Shown one piece after another: positions 33,439-40,740 of a DNA stretch of 40,740 nucleotides. How positions within the stretch are numbered: position 1 is the first letter of the stretch; the number at the start of each line of letters is the position of its first letter. This DNA comes from Flavobacteriaceae bacterium (GTDB taxonomy: Bacteria > Bacteroidota > Bacteroidia > Flavobacteriales > Flavobacteriaceae): positions 1-40,740 of the forward strand of contig WUAI01000029.1 of assembly GCA_009827225.1 (NCBI GenBank), read 5' to 3'. A model generated the notes under the pieces. That model was not told the DNA's origin, ran no database searches, and saw only the letters and a list, made by a program, of their open reading frames with translations. The position numbers and the translations under genes were made by a program.

Positions 33439-34968
33439 TTATTTTATCATTTTAGTCAAAATACCCAGCACACTCCGTATCACAGTAGGGCTTGTTAGGA
33501 CTTTTTCAAGGGAGCTACGGCGAGAAGACCTTCTGCTACGACTACGACCTGAGGTGCTGCGTCGGGTTTCTTCTCTTTCTTTGGCGGCTTTCTCTTTGGC
33601 CTCTTCTGCATTGGCTGTTTCAATTTTTTTGTTCAGCAATTCGTAGGCACTTTCTCGATCTACCTCTTCATTGTATTGCTTCACCAGCTTAGAACCTTCG
33701 ATAAGGTCTTTTAATTCATCATCTTCCAAAATGTCCATGCGGCTCATCGGAGCGCGCATCATGGTGGCTGCCAATGGTGTTGGAATCCCTTTTTCGTTGA
33801 GTGCAGACACCAGCGCTTCTCCCGTACCCAGGGAAGTGAGAATTTGATCGGTTTGATAATAATCCGACAAAGGATAATTCTCTGCAGTCAATTTAATAGC
33901 CTTTCGATCCTTAGCAGTAAAGGCACGTAGTGCATGCTGGACTTTAAGACCTAACTGACTCAAAACCGCATCCGGTACATCCGTAGGATTTTGAGTGACG
34001 AAATAAAGACCCACGCCCTTCGAACGGATCAGTTTTACGATGCTCTCAATTTGATCCAATAAAGCGTCACTCGCTTCTTTAAATATCAAATGGGCCTCAT
34101 CGATAAAGATCACGAGTTCCGGTCTTCCGCTATCTCCTTGCTCCGGGAAGGTGGAATAAATTTCCGCCAACAAACAAAGCATGAAGGTCGAGAATAACTT
34201 GGGTCTGTCCTGTATATCCGTAAGACGTACAATATTGATATAACCTCGCCCATCTCGGTCCACACGTAAAAGATCGTCTGTATCAAAAGATTTTTCACCA
34301 AAGAATAAATCCCCGCCTTGTTGTTCCAGTTCAACGATCTTTCGAAGTATGGCGCCTGAGGATGCGGGTGAAATCCTTCCGTATTCCCGCGCGATTTCCG
34401 CCTTACCCTCTTCAGTGGCGTATTGTATGATTTTTTTGAAATCCTTTAAATCGAGTAATGGCAATTTATTGTCATCACAATACTTGAAGAGGATTGAAAT
34501 GATACCGGCCTGTGTTTCTGAAACCCCAAGAATCCTCGAGATAAGAACGGGGCCAAATTCACTCACCGTCGCTCTTAAGCGTACCCCATCTTGTTCGGAA
34601 AGGGTCAGTATTTCCACCGGAAACTTTTTGGCGTCAAAGGGTATTCCAATGGCTGCATGGCGTTCATCGATTTTCGGGTGTCCCGGACTGGGCTGTGCAA
34701 TTCCACTTAAATCCCCCTTCATATCCATGAGCAATACGGGTACACCTTTATCCGATAGGTTTTCTGCAAGTACTTGAAGTGTTTTGGTTTTACCGGTTCC
34801 TGTAGCACCTGCGATGAGCCCGTGCCTGTTCATAGTTTTTAGGGGAACCTTTACCAGGGCATTGGTAACCGTCTCGCCGTCCAACATTGCTGCACCCAGC
34901 GTTATGGCTTCGCCTTTCATGGTATAGCCGTTATTGATATAGTCGAAAAATACTTGCTTGTCTGCCAT
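33439..34968 (-). CDS. HerA-like helicase/ATPase (DUF853 family)
   Basis: A 509-residue HerA/FtsK-superfamily P-loop ATPase. Walker A is GATGTGKTKTLQ (54-65), Walker B is ELVIFIDEAHLIF (near 288), and a downstream sensor-like region reads KGVGLYFVTQNPTDVPDAVLSQLGLKVQHALRAFTAKD. The DUF853 family is widespread and of unclear role; relation to HerA suggests hexameric DNA translocation, but no NurA partner is present and no DNA-processing gene is adjacent. The end carries a Glu/Lys-rich helix and then an Arg/Ser-rich tract (RRSTSGRSRSRRSSRRSS), perhaps for nucleic-acid binding. A lipoprotein gene follows 16 bases downstream. Confidence 0.9.
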   Translation of the reverse strand: MADKQVFFDYINNGYTMKGEAITLGAAMLDGETVTNALVKVPLKTMNRHGLIAGATGTGKTKTLQVLAENLSDKGVPVLLMDMKGDLSGIAQPSPGHPKIDERHAAIGIPFDAKKFPVEILTLSEQDGVRLRATVSEFGPVLISRILGVSETQAGIISILFKYCDDNKLPLLDLKDFKKIIQYATEEGKAEIAREYGRISPASSGAILRKIVELEQQGGDLFFGEKSFDTDDLLRVDRDGRGYINIVRLTDIQDRPKLFSTFMLCLLAEIYSTFPEQGDSGRPELVIFIDEAHLIFKEASDALLDQIESIVKLIRSKGVGLYFVTQNPTDVPDAVLSQLGLKVQHALRAFTAKDRKAIKLTAENYPLSDYYQTDQILTSLGTGEALVSALNEKGIPTPLAATMMRAPMSRMDILEDDELKDLIEGSKLVKQYNEEVDRESAYELLNKKIETANAEEAKEKAAKEREETRRSTSGRSRSRRSSRRSSLEKVLTSPTVIRSVLGILTKMIK

Positions 34969-34970
34969 CG

Positions 34971-34985
34971 ATCAAAAATTTTGAT
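34971..34985. promoter_or_regulatory. Palindrome between the HerA-like gene and ridA-like gene
   Basis: ATCAAAA-A-TTTTGAT is a perfect 7-1-7 palindrome two bases upstream of the HerA-like ATG, in a 78-base divergent promoter region. It may be an operator, though A/T-richness makes chance possible. Confidence 0.3.
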
Positions 34986-35046
34986 AAAAATAGGAATTGT
35001 GGGGTAGCTACTAAAATTTAACTGGATAGTTTTATATTTTAGAGAG

Positions 35047-35532
35047 ATGAAATTGAGTCTAAAGAAATTCGGTTTGGCTGTTTTAGCACTTGTTCTTTTG
35101 TCCTGCAACAAGAAAGAGTCTACTTCTGCTGAAAAAGAAGTTCAAGTCATTTCCCCCGTTTTTCATGCCTCCCACGAACCTAAAAAATTGGATGCACCTT
35201 TTAGCGACGCCGTGCAGGTTGGTAATACTTTTTATCTCTCGGGTCAGATCGGAATGGACCATTCCACACGGACCCTTGTTTCCGGAGGTATTCAGGCTGA
35301 AACTCGTCAGACATTGGAAAATATCAAAGCGGTATTAGAGCATCACGGACTCCAAATGAAGGACGTGGTAAAAGCGACGGTGATCCTCGATACCATTGGC
35401 GATTTTAGTGCCTTCAATGAAATTTATACCGAATATCTTCCGCAGAAACCTGCACGCACTACCTTCGCTGCAGAAGCCCTGGCCAGAGGCGCAAAGATCG
35501 AGATCGAAGTAGTTGCGGTAAAATCCAATTAA
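35047..35532 (+). CDS. RidA-family protein with lipoprotein signal
   Basis: RidA proteins hydrolyse reactive enamines and imines made by PLP enzymes, in the cytoplasm. This 161-residue protein has the RidA core from about residue 45 (FSDAVQVGNTFYLSGQIGMD, QTLENIKAVLEHHGLQMKDVVKATVILD, FNEIYTEYLPQKPARTTFAAEAL, KIEIEVVAV). The key Arg137 (in KPARTT) and Glu152 (in IEIE) are kept with the usual spacing of 15 residues, so it may be active. Unusually it begins with a lipoprotein signal (MKLSLKKFGLAVLALVLLSC, Cys20), so it should be an envelope lipoprotein, not a cytosolic trimer of about 130 residues. Its role outside the cytoplasm is unknown. Confidence 0.9.
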   Translation: MKLSLKKFGLAVLALVLLSCNKKESTSAEKEVQVISPVFHASHEPKKLDAPFSDAVQVGNTFYLSGQIGMDHSTRTLVSGGIQAETRQTLENIKAVLEHHGLQMKDVVKATVILDTIGDFSAFNEIYTEYLPQKPARTTFAAEALARGAKIEIEVVAVKSN

Positions 35533-35546
35533 TAGTACATTCATAT

Positions 35547-35576
35547 CTTGGCGGACCGTGCAATTCTGTATCTTTG
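35547..35576 (+). promoter_or_regulatory. Promoter of queE
   Basis: TATCTTTG at 35569-35576 is a perfect -7 element; CTTG at 35547-35550 lies 18 bases upstream as a possible -33. The predicted transcription start is within a few bases of the ATG at 35583, so the mRNA may be leaderless or nearly so. Confidence 0.65.
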
Positions 35577-35582
35577 CCGTCA

Positions 35583-36212
35583 ATGATAAAAGAGGTTCAG
35601 AAAATGGTGGATGAAGGTACAATGCTTCCATTGATGGAAGAGTTTTATACCATCCAGGGTGAAGGCTACCACAAAGGAAAAGCCGCTTACTTTATACGGG
35701 TAGGAGGTTGTGATGTGGGGTGTCATTGGTGTGATGTAAAAGAAAGCTGGAACCCAGATATCCATCCTCCTACTGGTATTGAATCGATAGCTGAGAATGC
35801 TGCGAAATATTCAGAGACCATCGTCATTACAGGAGGAGAACCACTCACCTGGGACATGGGGCCGCTTACAGATCTGTTGAAAGAAAAAGGCTTGCAAACG
35901 CACATTGAAACCTCAGGGGCCTATCCGTTAACGGGAACCTGGGACTGGATCTGTTTATCTCCGAAGAAACTAAAACTACCCACTTCAGAAATATACGAGA
36001 AAGCAGATGAGCTTAAGGTGATTGTGTATAACAAAGACGATTTACGATTTGCCGAAGAGCAGGCGAAAAAGGTAGGTGAAGCTTGCAAATTGTATCTACA
36101 GCCCGAGTGGAGCAAAAGGGATAAGGTAATGCCTTTGATAGTGGATTATGTGATGGAACATCCCAAATGGACGGTTTCCCTGCAAACACATAAGTATCTC
36201 AACATTCCATAA
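35583..36212 (+). CDS. queE: 7-carboxy-7-deazaguanine synthase
   Basis: QueE is a radical SAM enzyme that converts carboxytetrahydropterin to 7-carboxy-7-deazaguanine, a step towards queuosine in tRNA. The 209-residue protein keeps the substrate motif LPLMEEFYTIQGEGYHKGKAA, the 4Fe-4S cluster motif GGCDVGCHWCDVKESW (Cys43, Cys47, Cys50; CX3CX2C) and the SAM-binding TGGEPLTWD. The Cys spacing is that of the usual radical SAM CX3CX2C, while other QueE clades have longer inserts. I chose ATG 35583; a TTG at 35574 falls inside the -7 box. A strong bidirectional terminator overlaps its stop. Confidence 0.93.
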   Translation: MIKEVQKMVDEGTMLPLMEEFYTIQGEGYHKGKAAYFIRVGGCDVGCHWCDVKESWNPDIHPPTGIESIAENAAKYSETIVITGGEPLTWDMGPLTDLLKEKGLQTHIETSGAYPLTGTWDWICLSPKKLKLPTSEIYEKADELKVIVYNKDDLRFAEEQAKKVGEACKLYLQPEWSKRDKVMPLIVDYVMEHPKWTVSLQTHKYLNIP

Positions 36213-36244
36213 AAAAATCCGATAGTCGATCTATCGGATTTTTT
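36212..36244. terminator. Bidirectional terminator between queE and DUF2911 gene
   Basis: A perfect 14 base-pair stem (AAAAAATCCGATAG with CTATCGGATTTTTT) and a five-base loop, with A and T runs on both sides. It serves the convergent genes queE and DUF2911. Confidence 0.93.
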
Positions 36245-36262
36245 ACAGAAATTGCTTTGGTA

Positions 36263-36808
36263 TTATTTGGTGAAAGGAACTGTAACTCGGGCCGTTCCCC
36301 ATCCCATGTGCATATCCACACCATTGTCACTTTCTTCAAAAGTAATGGAAAATGCCTCCAGTGATTCACTTCCTTCATTTAACGGTACACTGATACGGGC
36401 AACATCGTTGCTTTCATTATAAAAATACGATCCCCATACGTTCAAATCGGAACTAACAATGGCAGTCCATTCCGAATCTCCCGGAATGGTATAAAAGGTA
36501 TACGTGCCTGCTTTTACCGCAGTACCGCCCAGGTTCATGTCGGTGTAAAGCGTAAGTTCAGCTGCTTCGTTAGCACCTGTACGCCAAACTTTCCCATTAG
36601 GAGCCAGGGAGCTAAGCTCACGTCCCTTGAGTTGCGGCCGACTGTAAGTAATTTTGATCAGTTTGTCGGAGTTGCGATAGTCACTTGGATAGGCAGCGGC
36701 ATCCATCGGACTCACATCCATTTTACTAAATTTTTGAGCTTCTGCATCTTGACTAAAAAGAACGAAAAGAGTGCATAAGATTAGACTAAGAAGTGGTGTT
36801 TTTTTCAT
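36263..36808 (-). CDS. DUF2911 family secreted protein
   Basis: A 181-residue exported protein with a signal peptide (MKKTPLLSLILCTLFVLFSQDAEAQ). The mature sequence shows the DUF2911 pattern common in Bacteroidota: KITYSRPQLKGRELS, LAPNGKVWRTGANEAAELTLYTDM, VKAGTYTFYTIPGDSEWTAIVSSDLNVWGSYFYNESNDVARISVP and a final GWGTARVTVPF. The conserved Gly/Trp/Arg (KVWRTGANEA) and beta-rich layout suggest a periplasmic ligand- or metal-binding beta sandwich. Function is unknown. It shares a bidirectional terminator with queE and has a 279-base region to gyrB upstream. Confidence 0.9.
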   Translation of the reverse strand: MKKTPLLSLILCTLFVLFSQDAEAQKFSKMDVSPMDAAAYPSDYRNSDKLIKITYSRPQLKGRELSSLAPNGKVWRTGANEAAELTLYTDMNLGGTAVKAGTYTFYTIPGDSEWTAIVSSDLNVWGSYFYNESNDVARISVPLNEGSESLEAFSITFEESDNGVDMHMGWGTARVTVPFTK

Positions 36809-39028
<2,220 letters not shown>

Positions 39029-39046
39029 ACAATTGCAAATCAAGCG

Positions 39047-39086
39047 AAGGCCCATTTTGTTTTCTACGGAATGGGCCTTTTGTTTT
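39047..39086 (+). terminator. Intrinsic terminator after gyrB
   Basis: AAGGCCCATT pairs with AATGGGCCTT (10 base pairs) around a 13-base loop, followed by T with one G. The stem sequence resembles that of the carA terminator. Confidence 0.88.
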
Positions 39087-39121
39087 TACCATATTATGTG
39101 AATAATTTGAGGAGATAGTTG

Positions 39122-39129
39122 TATTTTTG
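39122..39129 (+). promoter_or_regulatory. -7 box of probable mdh promoter
   Basis: TATTTTTG fits TAnnTTTG and lies 38 bases before the mdh ATG. A -33 element is not clear. Confidence 0.5.
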
Positions 39130-39167
39130 CAGCCTGAATTATTCAACAATAAAAACAAATTAATCAT

Positions 39168-40094
39168 ATGAAAATAACAGTTGTAGGTGCGGGTGCTGTA
39201 GGTGCAAGTTGTGCCGAGTATATCGCTATTAAGAATTTTGCGAGCGAAGTAGTTTTATTGGATATCAAGGAAGGATATGCCGAAGGAAAAGCAATGGACC
39301 TCATGCAAACAGCCTCTTTGAATGGATTTGATACGAAAATCACCGGATCTACAAATGATTATTCGAAAACTGCAGGAAGTGATATCTGTGTAATTACCAG
39401 TGGAATTCCACGTAAACCGGGGATGACCCGCGAAGAACTTATCGGGATCAACGCCGGCATTGTTAAAAGTGTATCTGCCAGTTTGATCGAACACTCACCA
39501 AACACGATTATGATTGTGGTAAGTAACCCTATGGATACCATGACCTACCTGGTGCATAAGACTACGGATCTACCCAAGCACAGAATCATTGGAATGGGAG
39601 GAGCCCTGGACAGTGCAAGATTTAAGTATCGTCTGGCGGAGGCTTTGGGTGCGCCTATCAGCGATGTAGATGGTATGGTAATTGGCGGGCACAGCGATAA
39701 AGGAATGGTCCCTCTTACACGACTTGCGACCAGAAATAGTGTTCCTGTGAGTAAATTCATTTCCGAAGAACGATTGAATCAGGTGAAAGAAGATACCAAA
39801 GTGGGAGGAGCCACTCTTACCAAGCTATTGGGTACTTCGGCCTGGTATGCACCGGGTGCGGCTGTTTCAGGCTTGGTGCAGGCCATAGCATGTGATCAAA
39901 AGAAAATGTTCCCTTGTTCTACTTTGTTGGACGGGGAGTACGGACTCAACGATCTTTGTATCGGAGTTCCTGTAATTCTAGGAAGAAATGGAATTGAAGA
40001 AATCGTAGCACTTGAGCTTAACGATGCTGAAAAAGCACATATGCAGGAAAGTGCTGCCGGAGTGTCCAAAACCAATGGGCTTCTGGAGCTTTAA
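39168..40094 (+). CDS. mdh: Malate dehydrogenase (LDH-like type)
   Basis: Malate dehydrogenase oxidises malate to oxaloacetate with NAD in the TCA cycle. The 308-residue protein is of the LDH-like MDH type (not the E. coli type). The nucleotide loop GAGAVGAS is at 7-14, and Asp32 in LLDIKEGY binds the NAD ribose. Substrate residues are Arg82 and Arg88 (GIPRKPGMTREEL), Asn120 (SNPMDTM) and Arg151 (LDSARFK); His175 (VIGGHSDKGMVP) is the catalytic base. Arg82, not Gln, in the substrate loop supports malate over lactate. ATG 39168 is the natural start. It has its own terminator, so it is a single-gene unit. Confidence 0.97.
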   Translation: MKITVVGAGAVGASCAEYIAIKNFASEVVLLDIKEGYAEGKAMDLMQTASLNGFDTKITGSTNDYSKTAGSDICVITSGIPRKPGMTREELIGINAGIVKSVSASLIEHSPNTIMIVVSNPMDTMTYLVHKTTDLPKHRIIGMGGALDSARFKYRLAEALGAPISDVDGMVIGGHSDKGMVPLTRLATRNSVPVSKFISEERLNQVKEDTKVGGATLTKLLGTSAWYAPGAAVSGLVQAIACDQKKMFPCSTLLDGEYGLNDLCIGVPVILGRNGIEEIVALELNDAEKAHMQESAAGVSKTNGLLEL

Positions 40095-40113
40095 AATCAA
40101 AAGAATAGACCCT

Positions 40114-40144
40114 AAAAAAAGGTCGCTTTAAGCGGCCTTTTTTG
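40114..40144 (+). terminator. Intrinsic terminator after mdh
   Basis: GGTCGCT pairs with AGCGGCC (one G-U pair) around a three-base loop, extended by flanking A and T runs on each side. It lies 20 bases after the mdh stop. Confidence 0.88.
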
Positions 40145-40166
40145 TGCAATTTTTCAAAGGAAAATA

Positions 40167-40198
40167 ATTGTCTTTTCCTTTTTGAAAACCTATATTTG
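40167..40198 (+). promoter_or_regulatory. Promoter of secD/secDF
   Basis: ATTG at 40167-40170 and TATATTTG at 40191-40198 are separated by 20 bases, a good Bacteroidota-type promoter. The ATG follows 33 bases later. Confidence 0.7.
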
Positions 40199-40230
40199 CA
40201 CGTTTTTAAAATTATCTAAATACCGATAGA

Positions 40231-40740
40231 ATGCAAAATAAAGGACTGATTACCGTATTTGCGATACTTTTTGGATTGGTGAGCTTGTATCAGCTCTCCT
40301 TCACGTTCATCACAAGCAATGTGGAAGACAAGGCCAAGGAATACGCCAAAAGTTTATACGATGAAACCCAACCCAGCGAAAGAGCTGCAGCCGAAGCTCA
40401 GTATTTAGATTCTATCGCAACCGAGCCACAATTCTTAGGAATAGATTATAAAACAGCCAAAGATAAAGAGTTAAACAAAGGGCTTGACCTCAAAGGTGGA
40501 ATCAACGTAATCCTTCAGGTATCCGTAAAAGATATCCTGAAAGGTCTGGCTAATAACACCAAGGATCCGGCTTTCAATCAGGCACTAAATGATGCAGATG
40601 AACTTCAGAAAGATGCTCAGGAAACCTATGTAGCTTCTTTCTTCCGTGCCTTTGAAGCACTACCTGGTGAAAATAGACTTGCCACCCCGGATATCTTCTT
40701 TAACAAAGGGCTGGAAAATGATATAAAAAGCAGTGACTGG
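40231..40740 (+). CDS. secD: Protein translocase SecD (or fused SecDF), 5' part
   Basis: The first 170 codons of a Sec accessory protein, open to the window end. SecD/SecF use the proton gradient to pull secreted proteins through SecYEG. It begins MQNKGLITVFAILFGLVSLY with the first transmembrane helix (about 5-27), then the periplasmic P1 domain with the conserved KELNKGLDLKGGINVILQVSV (D1 motif). In flavobacteria this start commonly belongs to a fused SecDF protein of nearly 1000 residues, but the fusion cannot be seen because the window ends. A Bacteroidota-type promoter lies just upstream. Confidence 0.92.
   Translation, partial: MQNKGLITVFAILFGLVSLYQLSFTFITSNVEDKAKEYAKSLYDETQPSERAAAEAQYLDSIATEPQFLGIDYKTAKDKELNKGLDLKGGINVILQVSVKDILKGLANNTKDPAFNQALNDADELQKDAQETYVASFFRAFEALPGENRLATPDIFFNKGLENDIKSSDW

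Noticed and set aside
33439-34968. HerA-like ATPase as part of a defence system
   Set aside because: No nuclease (NurA), SIR2 or other partner is adjacent, and DUF853 proteins are widely conserved outside defence loci.

Overview
The window looks like chromosomal DNA of a member of the Flavobacteriaceae (Bacteroidota), probably marine. The evidence is the gene order carA-eno-gltA, the Bacteroidota-type promoter elements (a TAnnTTTG -7 box before several genes, most clearly ffh), A/T-rich leaders without Shine-Dalgarno motifs, the Bacteroidota-type QueE with a CX3CX2C cluster, a FecI/FecR/TonB-receptor cassette, and many short lipoproteins starting MKK...C. This is a family-level inference; no 16S rRNA or tRNA gene was seen. 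The first 22 bases match the end of an Illumina TruSeq adapter at 21 of 22 positions, so the window starts at an untrimmed contig end and real genome begins near base 23.

Layout. 1-7.3 kb: the 3' part of carA, then eno and gltA (each with its own terminator), then two guanidino-group-modifying enzymes (a DDAH/amidinotransferase-like protein and CtlX) on either side of a reverse pair, a hexapeptide O-acetyltransferase and a membrane-anchored beta-propeller. 7.2-10 kb: an SDR-DUF2867 oxidoreductase, a 57-residue membrane protein, an unknown cytosolic protein and a CpeT/CpcT-type lipoprotein. 10.1-17.3 kb: argS, a TPR histidine kinase with its LuxR-type regulator, two secreted proteins of unknown function and a secreted M28 peptidase. 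17.4-24.7 kb: an envelope section with an ECF sigma factor, a FecR anti-sigma factor and a TonB-dependent receptor in one cassette, a divergent lipoprotein, a four-domain fasciclin lipoprotein and an NTF2-like lipoprotein. 24.7-26.4 kb: an A/T-rich island with a SEFIR (TIR-like) protein and a structured intergenic region; this is the most likely accessory or defence locus. 26.5-28.8 kb: ffh and folD. 28.8-32.8 kb: a tight four-gene reverse operon built around a large methyltransferase. 32.8-40.7 kb: a lipoprotein, a HerA-like ATPase, a lipoprotein form of RidA, queE, a DUF2911 protein, gyrB, mdh and the start of secD/secDF.

How the genes work together. Most of the window is housekeeping: central carbon metabolism (eno, gltA, mdh), arginine and pyrimidine metabolism (carA, the two guanidino enzymes, argS), protein export (ffh, secD), one-carbon metabolism (folD), queuosine synthesis (queE) and DNA topology (gyrB). 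Between these lie small envelope modules typical of the family. The items most worth following up are the orphan SEFIR protein with the structured RNA candidate beside it, the methyltransferase/VOC/NTF2/AI-2E operon, the lipidated RidA homologue and the sigma/FecR/receptor cassette with its divergent lipoprotein. No CRISPR array, insertion sequence, phage gene or tRNA was found.
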